From the NCBI RefSeq assembly GCF_019970065.1, contig NZ_JAHXYH010000008.1:59503-123502 (forward strand): a stretch of 64,000 nucleotides of DNA, given 5' to 3'. A model generated the notes under the pieces. The model saw only the letters and a list, made by a program, of their open reading frames with translations, had not been told where the DNA came from and searched no databases. Below, one piece after another: positions 17,663 to 27,000 of this stretch. Source of the stretch: Chryseobacterium sp. OSA05B (GTDB lineage Bacteria > Bacteroidota > Bacteroidia > Flavobacteriales > Weeksellaceae). Each line of letters begins with the position of its first letter. Positions within the stretch are counted from its first letter, which is position 1. Both the position numbers and the translations under genes were made by a program.

Positions 17663-17698
17663 CAAAATTATCTTATTTTTATTAATTCTAAATAAAAA
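17663..17698 (-). promoter_or_regulatory. Promoter and candidate Fur-type operator of the siderophore operon
   Basis: The minus strand carries TAATTTTG at 17663-17670, an exact TAnnTTTG match. Immediately upstream is an inverted repeat TTTTTATT-7-AATAAAAA at 17676-17698, in the spacer between the -7 and -33 positions. An operator there would block initiation. Fur binding is inference from the downstream genes. Confidence 0.5.
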
Positions 17699-17789
17699 CT
17701 GATAGATATCATAAAATTAACTTTTTACAATAGATGATGAATAGAGGGGTTTGAGGCTAAAACTTAGGCTAAGGTTGAGATTAAGTAAA

Positions 17790-18614
17790 TCAGAAGTTTT
17801 TCTGAAGAAAATCGAAGACTTTATCGAAATGCTGATACGGTTCGGAATGGCCACCTTTGAACGGTATGTGCTCATAACGGTATTTGAAATGACTGTTTTT
17901 TAATCTTTGAATGATTTTTTCAGACATTTCTGATGAGGGGCAGATTTCGTCTTCAGTTCCGGACATCAGTAGAACCGGAGCTTTAATCTGTTCCACTCTG
18001 ATGAGGGATTTCTGTTCGGATTCTTTGTCCTGCAGCATCGCTTCAAAAGCTTTTCTTATTTTCCGCTCCATCATAAAAGGGACTGCCGCTTCATTCACCG
18101 GAACAAAAGGAAGTTCCTTTCCACCAAAAGTCCAGCTTGAAGTCGAAAAATGATCTGTATTCCCCGGAAAAACAGCATGGCTTGCTGACAGTCCGATGAT
18201 ACACGAGATATCAGGATAATAACTTCCCAGAAGTAAAGCAAGGTCTGCTCCTCTCGAACCACCTATAATAGCAACTTTATCTGTGTGAATTCTCTGTTTT
18301 GAAAGGTTCATTGAATTATATACATCGTGAATTTCAATCTTTTCAAGCCGTTTCGGAGAATTCTTTGAGCCGAAATAAGCCAGCGCAAGAAATGCATATC
18401 CTTTGTCTAAAAACTGATCTCTTACGGTTTTCCAATGTTTTGATGCCCATGCATTTCCTCCTTCCGAACCACCAAGTCCTACGACTAGACCCTGAATATT
18501 TTTGGAAGGCTGATACAAAATGGCATCCGTATTCTTTGAGTGAATGGTATCCTGAGCTTTAACAAAAGTGCAAACAAACATCAGGAGGAAGAAAATGTTA
18601 GATAGTAGTTTCAT
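17790..18614 (-). CDS. Exported acyl-CoA-thioester-hydrolase-like (BAAT C-terminal) hydrolase
   Basis: The 274-residue protein has a signal peptide (residues 1-20, ending FVKAQ). The alpha/beta-hydrolase core shows GLGGSEGGNAWAS, nucleophile elbow GGSRGADLALLL (Ser near 120), LLMSGTEDEICPSSEM with the acid, and GGHSEP with the His near the end. This pattern is that of the BAAT (bile-acid/acyl-CoA thioesterase) C-terminal domain, here secreted, so the natural substrate is probably not a CoA ester. It has its own promoter and no operon partner. Confidence 0.8.
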   Translation of the reverse strand: MKLLSNIFFLLMFVCTFVKAQDTIHSKNTDAILYQPSKNIQGLVVGLGGSEGGNAWASKHWKTVRDQFLDKGYAFLALAYFGSKNSPKRLEKIEIHDVYNSMNLSKQRIHTDKVAIIGGSRGADLALLLGSYYPDISCIIGLSASHAVFPGNTDHFSTSSWTFGGKELPFVPVNEAAVPFMMERKIRKAFEAMLQDKESEQKSLIRVEQIKAPVLLMSGTEDEICPSSEMSEKIIQRLKNSHFKYRYEHIPFKGGHSEPYQHFDKVFDFLQKNF

Positions 18615-18627
18615 TGTTTTTTTTTAA

Positions 18628-18635
18628 CAAAAATA
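18628..18635 (-). promoter_or_regulatory. -7 element TATTTTTG of the BAAT-like hydrolase gene
   Basis: The minus strand TATTTTTG matches TAnnTTTG exactly, 14 bases before the start codon at 18614. The mRNA leader would be only a few bases long. Confidence 0.55.
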
Positions 18636-18674
18636 TCACAGCGAATCCGGATAATTTTTGCTCCAGATCAAAAA

Positions 18675-19250
18675 CTACTTTTCTGCCCGCAATCTGCTGA
18701 GCGTAGACTGGGTAATTCCTAGATAAGATGCTGTCATTCCCAGTGGAATTCTGTGATAAATTCCTTTATAAACAGTCAGAAAATGTTCATACTTTTCTTT
18801 AGCAGTGGTGAATCTCTGAGACGTAATCCGTTCCATAAGGTGCCCGAATACGCTTCCCATTGACAGTCTTGCATACCGCTCCATTTCTGGAAAATGATCG
18901 AATAAATAGCCCAGGTCATTTATTTTGAGGCAGAAGGTTTCTGTTTTTTCGAGACAGTCGATGGAATAGATATCTTTTATGCGTCCTATAAAACTCTTTG
19001 GGGAATTGACCCATTCGTTTTCACTGGAGAAATATTCGCTGATCTCGGTTCCGTCCTTCAGATAATAAGTTCTGGTCAGTCCGTTCAGAATAAAATAACT
19101 TTTGGCGCAGATTTTATCAGCATCATGCAGAAGTTCCCCTTTTTCAAAAGTCTGAAAGGATAATCTGTCCAGCAGTTCTTTTTTTAAAGTCTCGCTGAGC
19201 TTTATATATTGGCTGAAGTGATGTAGAACGGGGTCAAATTCTGAGGCCAT
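18675..19250 (-). CDS. Crp/Fnr-family transcriptional regulator
   Basis: The 191-residue protein has an N-terminal cyclic-nucleotide-binding-like barrel (about residues 20-120, with FEKGELLHDADKICAKSYFI) and a C-terminal HTH ending YLGITQSTLSRLRAEK. The closest described type is the Bacteroidota Crp-like group with unknown ligands. It begins 25 bases after the ada gene and may be read from it or from a near-consensus -7 element (TATCTTTA) at 19266-19273. It could regulate the hydrolase that follows. Confidence 0.85.
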   Translation of the reverse strand: MASEFDPVLHHFSQYIKLSETLKKELLDRLSFQTFEKGELLHDADKICAKSYFILNGLTRTYYLKDGTEISEYFSSENEWVNSPKSFIGRIKDIYSIDCLEKTETFCLKINDLGYLFDHFPEMERYARLSMGSVFGHLMERITSQRFTTAKEKYEHFLTVYKGIYHRIPLGMTASYLGITQSTLSRLRAEK

Positions 19251-19274
19251 GGTATTGTTTTCCTATAAAGATAT

Positions 19275-20318
19275 TTAAAATAAGATGGCGCCTTCCAGTT
19301 CCAGGAGTTTTTGCTTTCTCCAGATTCCTCCGGCATATCCCACCAATTCCCCGTCTGAGCCTATCACCCGGTGACACGGAATAATAATGGCAATTTTATT
19401 AATTCCATTAGCTGTTCCTACGGCGCGTACGGCTTTGGGATTACCCAAAAATTCAGACTGCTGTTTGTAGGTACGGGTTTCTCCTTTGGGTATTTCTGTT
19501 AAAAGCTGCCATACTTTTTTCTGAAAATCTGTTCCTGTGATATAAAGAGGTACCTCAAACTGTGTTCGTTTTCCCTCAAAATATTCATTGAGTTCGTTTT
19601 CCAGCTGTTCGAAATGTTTATTTTCACCCTGAACAATTTCTGCATTCATCACTTTGGACAAATGGGCAAACTGCCGTTCTACATTTTTCCGGTCCGTAAA
19701 TTCGAGCAGGCAGATTCCTTCCTCGCATGAACAGGCGAACATGGGGCCTAATGGAGTTTCAATTCTTTTCAGATCAATTATTGTGCGGCGACCTGTATTC
19801 TTAGGGGTAATTCCAATAACTCCTTTAAACCGTTCACTGAAGCCGCTTAAACTTTCATAGCCTGATTCCATTGCTACTTCCATAATGCTTTCACCGTTTT
19901 TTATTTTTTTGAATGCTTTATTCATTCTGAATTCTCTTTGAAAAGCCTGAAAGGTCATTCCATGATTTTTCAGAAACCAGCGTCTGATCGTTACCGGTTC
20001 AATATTTCTTTTCAGAAGGTCTGCATCTTTGATTTTTAATGATTCATTCTGTTGCAGTTCAACCAACAAATCCTGAATGTACCGGGGTGTTTCGTTCAGT
20101 TTTTCAAGCGGTCTGCAGATTTTACATGGTCTGTAGCCGTTTTCTATCGCGTTTTCCGGATGGACAAAGAATTCTACATTTTCCCTTTTGGGTTTTCTGG
20201 CTGTACATGTGGGCCGGCAAAATATACCCGTCGTTTTTACAGCCATCCAGTAAATGCCTTCAAATGAGGAATCTTTTTCTAAAGATGCCTGATACATTCT
20301 TTCTTCTGTAAGTTTCAT
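19275..20318 (-). CDS. ada: Ada: DNA repair methyltransferase and transcription activator
   Basis: The 347-residue protein has the full Ada domain order. The N-terminal zinc domain has Cys34 and Cys38 (GIFCRPTC) with Cys65 and Cys68 (YRPCKICRP). An AraC-type HTH follows (SGFSERFKGVIGITPKN). The C-terminal methyltransferase has IPCHRVIGS with the acceptor Cys at residue 315 and ends LLELEGAILF. It takes methyl groups from phosphotriesters and O6-methylguanine and activates repair genes. It starts 5 bases after the ICL/PEPM-fold gene, so the two share a transcript. A dead relative of its 3' end is at 9154. Confidence 0.95.
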   Translation of the reverse strand: MKLTEERMYQASLEKDSSFEGIYWMAVKTTGIFCRPTCTARKPKRENVEFFVHPENAIENGYRPCKICRPLEKLNETPRYIQDLLVELQQNESLKIKDADLLKRNIEPVTIRRWFLKNHGMTFQAFQREFRMNKAFKKIKNGESIMEVAMESGYESLSGFSERFKGVIGITPKNTGRRTIIDLKRIETPLGPMFACSCEEGICLLEFTDRKNVERQFAHLSKVMNAEIVQGENKHFEQLENELNEYFEGKRTQFEVPLYITGTDFQKKVWQLLTEIPKGETRTYKQQSEFLGNPKAVRAVGTANGINKIAIIIPCHRVIGSDGELVGYAGGIWRKQKLLELEGAILF

Positions 20319-20323
20319 TATAT

Positions 20324-21094
20324 CTAAAAAATCGGAGAAAAACTTCCGGCCTCTCCAATGGTTTTTAATGCGGTTTCCAATTGCCCATAAATATAACCAT
20401 TTAAGAAATTTCCTGAGGAAATTCTTTTAACGCCCAAACTTTTAAGGGTTTTAAAATCCGGAAGTTCCGGCATACACATGACGCTGAACGGAAGTTTTGA
20501 AGTAATGATAACATTCTCAATATCCTGCACTCCGGTAATGCATGGGACAAAAATTCCATCCGCACCTGCTTCCTCAATGATTTTCATCCGGTTGATCGTT
20601 TCTTCTATGATATGATCTACACCCAAAAGAAACGGATCTATTCTGACATTGATGAAAATATCAATATGCTGCTCTTTAAGTTGGAGAATGACTGCATTTA
20701 GTTTTTCATAGAAATCATTTGTACTCAATAGTTTTCTGGTTCCATCAATAATGACGCTGTCTTCTATATTAATTCCAACGACACCGGCCTCTGCCAACCT
20801 GGAAATGTTTAAAACAATCTCTTCCACCGTCTTCCCATAACCTCCTTCCAGATCCACAGACAGAGGAATGGTGATAGATCTCAAAATTCTTTCGACGATA
20901 TAAAAGTATTCATCAAAGCTCATGTTTTCGCCGTCCTCATATCCCAGACTAAATGCTACCGCAGAACTCGAAGTTGCTACTGCCTGGTAGCCCAGTTTTT
21001 CATATGCCCTGGCACTTTGTACATTCCAAACATTCCCTATTAATAATGGATCATCCTGCTTATGCAGCTCTCTGAATCTCTGAATTGCTGTCAT
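20324..21094 (-). CDS. Isocitrate lyase / PEP mutase-fold enzyme
   Basis: The 256-residue protein is a TIM barrel of the ICL/PEPM superfamily: LLIGNVWNVQSARAYEKLGY, then AVAFSLGYEDGE, metal ligands in VDLEGGYGKT and GINIEDS. The catalytic loop K(R/K)CGH found in isocitrate and methylisocitrate lyases is absent (VIIDGTRKLLSTNDF follows), so it is not a classical lyase. It could be a phosphonopyruvate hydrolase or oxaloacetate decarboxylase relative. It lies directly upstream of ada. Confidence 0.8.
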   Translation of the reverse strand: MTAIQRFRELHKQDDPLLIGNVWNVQSARAYEKLGYQAVATSSSAVAFSLGYEDGENMSFDEYFYIVERILRSITIPLSVDLEGGYGKTVEEIVLNISRLAEAGVVGINIEDSVIIDGTRKLLSTNDFYEKLNAVILQLKEQHIDIFINVRIDPFLLGVDHIIEETINRMKIIEEAGADGIFVPCITGVQDIENVIITSKLPFSVMCMPELPDFKTLKSLGVKRISSGNFLNGYIYGQLETALKTIGEAGSFSPIF

Positions 21095-21166
21095 TTTATT
21101 TTTTTATAAAAGTAATACAGATCCTGTTTGTACACAACCGAAAAACGGACAAGTATTTTTTATCTC

Positions 21167-21201
21167 ATTAAAAACCCCGCAAGAAAACTCGCAGGGTTTA
21201 A
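21167..21201 (-). terminator. Rho-independent terminator after YajG-like lipoprotein gene
   Basis: On the minus strand AAACCCTGCGAG pairs with CTTGCGGGGTTT across a TTTT loop, followed by TTAATG. It lies about 60 bases past the stop at 21263. Confidence 0.8.
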
Positions 21202-21262
21202 AATATATCATCTGGTTCCGATAGTTAGATCGTTTCCATTTTTTCATTAACAGAAATTACTG

Positions 21263-21850
21263 TTAATCGTTCTTTACATTATTTAAGAAGTCTTGGCTGT
21301 TGATTAATTGCTGTACTAAATTGTCAATAGCCGGGGGCAGAAATTTTTCAAATTTAGATCCTTTTGTATTCGCTTTTCCGGTTATTAAATCAGTCCATAC
21401 GACTTTACCTTCATTATCAATCAATTGAAATTTAACTGTAATCTGAGGAATGAGCTGAACTGTTGAAAATCCAGAAATAGCTTCGTAATCTAGTTTTTGT
21501 AATTCTGATTTTAACGTAAAATTTTTATTATCAGTACTTAGTGTAATATTTTTTTCGCTGAGCCCATGTTTTATTGCATCTGTCAGAATTTCCGAAACAG
21601 GTTTTTCAGCCATATAAGCACCAGACATGGTTTGGTTGTACATGTTTTTCTTGTAGAAAATAACTTTGTCATCCTGATACCCTCTTACATCCTTCATAGG
21701 CTCAATCTGAACAATTTTACTGGAAGCCAGCTTATTCTCAATTTTCAAATTTGATTGATAATTAATCTGCTGAACGGAATTTGATAATGCACAACTTGTC
21801 AAAGAAGTTAATGAAACACCCAAAACAAAAATTTTAAACTTTGATTTCAT
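21263..21850 (-). CDS. YajG-like lipoprotein
   Basis: The 195-residue protein has a lipoprotein signal ending LTSC (Cys at residue 20). The mature part has the pattern of the YajG or ABC-auxiliary lipoprotein type: IVQIEPMKDVRG, a variable middle, LTDAIKHGLSEKNITLS, then a TKFQL-like beta strand region and a last helix. Such proteins are envelope-anchored and poorly studied. It has its own promoter at 21885-21892 and a terminator. Confidence 0.6.
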   Translation of the reverse strand: MKSKFKIFVLGVSLTSLTSCALSNSVQQINYQSNLKIENKLASSKIVQIEPMKDVRGYQDDKVIFYKKNMYNQTMSGAYMAEKPVSEILTDAIKHGLSEKNITLSTDNKNFTLKSELQKLDYEAISGFSTVQLIPQITVKFQLIDNEGKVVWTDLITGKANTKGSKFEKFLPPAIDNLVQQLINSQDFLNNVKND

Positions 21851-21884
21851 TTGATTTTTTTTCTATATTATTTTTACGAGGATG

Positions 21885-21892
21885 CAAATTTA
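21885..21892 (-). promoter_or_regulatory. -7 element TAAATTTG of the YajG-like gene
   Basis: The minus strand reads TAAATTTG, an exact TAnnTTTG match, 35 bases upstream of the start codon at 21850. Confidence 0.6.
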
Positions 21893-22014
21893 CATATTTT
21901 ATCGATTTCGTGGTGCTTTTTCGCCTTAGTAACCGTCAATAATTTGTTAATTAAAAACAAAAAATCGCTTTAAATTTTACATTTAAAACGATTTTTTAAA
22001 TTATTTTTTTGATA

Positions 22015-23121
22015 CTATCTTTTTAATTTTTCCAAATGGAACATATATGAATCTAAACCAGAGCCATAGACATATGTTTTGAAACGAATTTTTCTGCCTC
22101 TAACTAAAATAGAGAGATAATTTCGAATACAGGCGTGACACATTTCTTTACCCTCAGGAACCTGTACTAATATCCGATTCCCTATTTGTATACCATCTTC
22201 TTTATTTTTGTAGAAACCTGTATTGTCTTTGGTTATCTCAACTTGGATTTCTTGAATATTATTTATCGAATTGAAATATATAGAATCATTATAATGAACT
22301 CTGGTAATAATGCCCTCCAACTCGTAATATGCCTTATTTTCAATCACATTATTTAATATATCATCATGCATTAAATGGAAATCTTCCGGTGTAAATATTG
22401 ATTGTGTTCCAAAATCTATATCATCATCTGGCGGCGGTGGCGGGACAGCAAAAGTATTATTAAGTTGAAAATTAGTACTATTCCACGCATTTGTAATCCT
22501 TGTTACTCTACTTTTTTTATCAGGATGTTTATTATGATCAAGAGAGGTGGTTAAAAACCCAAAACTAACTGGTTTTATTGTTTCTTCTAATGATGCTCCA
22601 AGCCTACAAAGCACAGATCCTGCAAAAAAATCAGCCTCAAGTTCTGCATCTTTTGAATCCATACTATCATTAGAAAAATGATTACTTAAATGATGCCCAA
22701 TTTCATGAGCAAGTATAAACATTGAAGACCAATATTCGCTTCCTCCCGCTCTATCAATTCTTCTTAACAAATCTTTTCTAAAAATAATAATTCTTTTTCC
22801 GTTAATAACAACTGCCATTGCATTACGTATATTTCCCTTATAAATTCCAAAATTTTGAGGCAGCCCAATAAAGTCTGTAATTTGTCTAACCTGTTCAATT
22901 TCCCTATTTGTAGGCAGCTCTATATCTATCTTAGAAACTTTTTTTAATGAATCTATTTCTTTTTGTGATGAAACAAAAAAGCATGCTTTTTTGAAATTTT
23001 CTACAGCACCTTTATTCATTTCTGTTGGCAGAACAAAATTTTCCTCAGCTCTTTTTGGATTACAGGACACATACAATAAAGTAGAAATCCCTATAATAGT
23101 TAAAAACAAAATTTTACACAT
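22015..23121 (-). CDS. Lipoprotein zinc metallopeptidase (M48/M78-like)
   Basis: The ATG at 23121 gives 368 residues with a lipoprotein signal (MCKILFLTIIGISTLLYVSC); the longer frame would overlap the upstream gene. The zinc site is FILAHEIGHHLSNH near residue 137 with a downstream Glu in DAELEADFFAG, the gluzincin pattern. A PPPPPDDD linker separates it from a C-terminal domain of about 140 residues, beta-rich and of unknown fold, with one CHAC pair. It starts 7 bases after the astacin-like gene, so they are one operon. Confidence 0.75.
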   Translation of the reverse strand: MCKILFLTIIGISTLLYVSCNPKRAEENFVLPTEMNKGAVENFKKACFFVSSQKEIDSLKKVSKIDIELPTNREIEQVRQITDFIGLPQNFGIYKGNIRNAMAVVINGKRIIIFRKDLLRRIDRAGGSEYWSSMFILAHEIGHHLSNHFSNDSMDSKDAELEADFFAGSVLCRLGASLEETIKPVSFGFLTTSLDHNKHPDKKSRVTRITNAWNSTNFQLNNTFAVPPPPPDDDIDFGTQSIFTPEDFHLMHDDILNNVIENKAYYELEGIITRVHYNDSIYFNSINNIQEIQVEITKDNTGFYKNKEDGIQIGNRILVQVPEGKEMCHACIRNYLSILVRGRKIRFKTYVYGSGLDSYMFHLEKLKR

Positions 23122-23128
23122 ATCTATT

Positions 23129-23947
23129 TTACTTTGGATATATACTTGCAATAAATTTTTTATCCGTTTCTGATAACTTATAAACAGAACTCAAATGGTA
23201 TCCATTTGTAGTAAATTCTGCTGGTAGTGAGTATTGCATTATTGAAAACGGGTCGAATTCGGTTCCATTATATTCACTTGAGCTGTATCTCGCAAAAAGA
23301 TTATAATCTACTTCTTCTTTGCTCCAATTATTCGGAGGCCCCATATAATATTGATAAACAACCGGTTTATTCCAAATAATTGGATTGCTATTATTATTTT
23401 GATGCTCATGATGCAATCCAATCGCATGTCCAAACTCATGCAGTACCACTCTGTCATATTCAGATTGTGGTGTATCAGCATTAAGCCAACCGTAATTCAT
23501 TGATGGTATTTTACCCTTGGAATCTTTTCCTATATAAGACCAGGAGCCTATTTCATTAAAAGAAATGGTAATATCGGGATTAGGGCTATTTGAAAAAATA
23601 AATTTAATGCCACAATAATTTTCCCATTGTTTTGCTACATTCATAACTTTTTGTTGAACCACTGGATCTCCATCGAGAAAATTGACGTAGAGAGTTCTTT
23701 TGTCTTCAGGCCAGAATAAGTCAGAGTTACCAAAAGCTTCCTTTCCTGAATCAAGAGCATGTGACTCGTTTATTAAAGCTGTACAAACTTTTATTTTTCT
23801 CAGGGAATCATTTGACAAAGTTGCAATTTTCATATTTGTGGTAGGCTCTGTTTTTGATTTCGGCTTATCACCTGCTGATTTATTACATGATAGAAAAAAA
23901 GTCAACAGAGACAATGCAAATAATCCGAATGTTGTAATAGTTTTCAT
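23129..23947 (-). CDS. Astacin/matrixin-like zinc metallopeptidase lipoprotein
   Basis: The 272-residue protein has a lipoprotein signal ending FFLSC (Cys at residue 21). The catalytic site is VVLHEFGHAIGLHHEHQN, which fits HExxHxxGxxHE of the astacin/metzincin clan, and SIMQY near residue 238 is the Met-turn. The propeptide region is short. Metzincins cleave proteins outside the cell or at the surface. It is read together with the gluzincin-type lipoprotein gene downstream, giving two different zinc peptidases in one transcript. Confidence 0.85.
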   Translation of the reverse strand: MKTITTFGLFALSLLTFFLSCNKSAGDKPKSKTEPTTNMKIATLSNDSLRKIKVCTALINESHALDSGKEAFGNSDLFWPEDKRTLYVNFLDGDPVVQQKVMNVAKQWENYCGIKFIFSNSPNPDITISFNEIGSWSYIGKDSKGKIPSMNYGWLNADTPQSEYDRVVLHEFGHAIGLHHEHQNNNSNPIIWNKPVVYQYYMGPPNNWSKEEVDYNLFARYSSSEYNGTEFDPFSIMQYSLPAEFTTNGYHLSSVYKLSETDKKFIASIYPK

Positions 23948-24041
23948 AATAGTAGTTTTATTTTTATCGCTTAAAATTACTACACATATGTTTATTCGTC
24001 AATTACCCTTTTGTAGTATTTCAATGACAAGATTATATTAA

Positions 24042-24077
24042 ATAAAAGCCCCCTCGCAAGCATTCTTACGAGGGGGG
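24042..24077 (-). terminator. Rho-independent terminator of the carB transcript
   Basis: On the minus strand CCCCCTCG and CGAGGGGG form a GC-rich stem with a 12-base loop, followed by CTTTTATTT. It lies about 20 bases past the carB stop at 24098. Confidence 0.85.
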
Positions 24078-24097
24078 TTAAATCATAAAATTATGTT

Positions 24098-27000
24098 TTA
24101 CATCGTCTCCATTTTGAAACTCATGCTTTCAATTACTTTCAGGATGGCTTCTACTGTGTCCATAGATGTTAAACAAGGAACGCCGTTTTCCACACTCATT
24201 CTTCTGATCTGGAATCCGTCTCTTTCTACCTGCTTACCTTTGGTCATGGTATTCACTACGTACTGCACTTTTCCTTTCTGGATCAGGTCGATCAGGTTGA
24301 CATCATCTTCTCCGATTTTGTATCCTATTTTACAAGGAATTTCTTTTTCTTCAAAGAATTTAGCCGTTCCTTCCGTTGCCCATATTCTGAAGCCAACTTC
24401 ATGGAATCTTGCCGCCAGATCTGCGGCTTCCTGCTTGTGCTTGTCTGCTACTGTGAACAAAATTGATCCGTGCATCGGAACTTTTCTTCCTGCTGCGATC
24501 AGTCCTTTGTAAAGGGCTTTCTCCAATGTGGTGTCTTTCCCCATTACTTCTCCTGTAGACTTCATTTCAGGCCCCAGAGAGATATCTACTTTCGTCAGTT
24601 TTGAGAAAGAGAATACAGGAACTTTTACGAAAACTCCTTCTTTATTCGGAACCAATCCGTTTTTGTATCCTAAATCTTTCAGTTTCTGTCCTAAAATTGC
24701 TTTTGTTGCTAAGTTCGCCATAGGAACTTCCGTGATTTTAGACAGGAAAGGAACTGTTCTTGATGAACGCGGATTCACTTCGATCACATATACATTTCCT
24801 TCGAAAAGAACGTACTGGATGTTCATTAAACCAATCACATTCAATCCTTTTGCCAGTCTTTGAGTATAATCTACCAAAGTATCAATTTCCTCCTGCGAAA
24901 CATTCTGAGGCGGATACACTGCAATAGAGTCTCCGGAGTGAACTCCCGCTCTTTCGATGTGTTCCATGATTCCTGGAATAATAACCGTTTCACCGTCGCA
25001 GATTGCATCTACTTCCACTTCTTTTCCTGTAATGTAACGGTCTACCAAAACCGGGTGTTCCGGGCTTGCATCTACCGCAAATTCCATGTAGTGAGCCAAT
25101 TCGCTTTCCGTATACACAATCTCCATTGCTCTACCTCCCAATACATAACTTGGACGAACCAAAACCGGATACCCGATCTCGTTGGCAATTTTTATTGCTT
25201 CTTCTTTTGACGTTGAAGTTTTTCCCAGAGGCTGTGGAATTCCCATTTCCTGAAGGGCCTTTTCAAATTTATCTCTGTTTTCAGCTCTGTCTAAGTCCTC
25301 CAGTGAAGTTCCCAGAATTTTTACGCCGTAGCTAGCCAGTTTATCTGCTAAGTTGATCGCGGTCTGACCTCCAAACTGAACCACCACTCCCATCGGTTTC
25401 TCAAGATCAATGATGCTCATTACATCTTCTTCCGTTAAAGGTTCGAAGTATAATTTATCTGAAATTGAGAAGTCTGTGGAAACCGTTTCAGGGTTATTGT
25501 TGATGATAATCGCTTCGTAACCCAATTCTTTGATGGCCCAAACCGAGTGAACTGTTGCGTAGTCAAACTCAACTCCCTGGCCGATTCTGATAGGTCCTGA
25601 ACCCAGAACGATCACTTTTTCTTTATCGGTTACTACACTTTCGTTTTCTTCTTCGTAAGTTCCGTAGAAATAAGGGGTTTCACTTTCAAATTCTGCCGCA
25701 CACGTATCTACCATTTTGTAAACCGGTATCACGCCATTTTCTTTTCTGAAATTATAAACCTCTCTCTGGGAAGATCCCCATAAGTGAGCGATATTCTGAT
25801 CTGAGAATCCTAATTTTTTAGCCTGAATTAAAGTTTCTTTGTCGAATTTATTTGCCGCAATTTCTTTTTCAAAATCAACAAGTTTCTTTAATTTCCAGAT
25901 GAAGAATTTATCAATTTTACTCCATTCTACAATTTGCTCCCAATCGTAACCTCTTCTTAGAGCATCACAAATAATGAACAGTCTTTCATCATCACAAACT
26001 CTGATTCTTCTTTCGATATCTTCGTCCGTTAAAGCAGCTGCCTGTTTTGTTTTTAATCCCAGGTGTCTTAAACCGGTTTCTAAAGAACGAACGGCTTTCT
26101 GTAAAGATTCCTCGAAGTTTCTTCCGATGGCCATTACTTCTCCGGTCGCTTTCATCTGTGTAGACAGTCTTCTGTCTGCGGTTTCGAATTTATCGAACGG
26201 GAATCTTGGGAATTTCGTTACCACATAGTCAAGAGCAGGCTCGAAACATGCGTATGTTTTACCTGTCACCGGGTTCATGATCTCGTCAAGCGTTAAACCT
26301 ACTGCTATTTTTGCTGCAATTTTCGCGATCGGATATCCTGTCGCTTTACTTGCCAATGCTGATGAACGGGAAACCCTAGGGTTCACCTCGATGATATAGT
26401 AGTTGAATGAATGCGGGTCTAAAGCCAGCTGTACGTTACATCCTCCTTCAATTCCCAGGGCTCTGATGATCTTTAGAGAAGCGTTTCTCAATAACTGATA
26501 TTCTCTGTCAGAAAGTGTCTGAGAAGGTGCCACTACGATAGAATCCCCTGTGTGAACTCCTACCGGATCTATATTTTCCATGTTACAAACCACAATTGCA
26601 TTGTCGTTCGCATCACGCATTACTTCGTATTCAATTTCTTTGAAACCTGCAATTGATCTTTCGATAAGACATTGCGTTACCGGACTGTATTTTAATCCCA
26701 GTTCAGCAATCTCCTTCAATTCAGCTTCCGTAGAGGCGATACCTCCTCCTGTTCCTCCCATTGTAAAGGCAGGACGAACAATTACCGGATATCCGATTTC
26801 TTCAGCAAAACGGATCGCTCCTTCTACTGTAGTTACGATATCTGACTCAGGAACCGGCTCATTCAGTTCTCTCATCAGTTCACGGAAAAGATCTCTGTCT
26901 TCCGCTCTGTTGATCGCAGAAAGTGTAGTTCCTAAAACTTCCACTTTGCATTCTTCAAGAATTCCTGATTTTTCCAGTTCAACCGCCATATTCAGACCTG

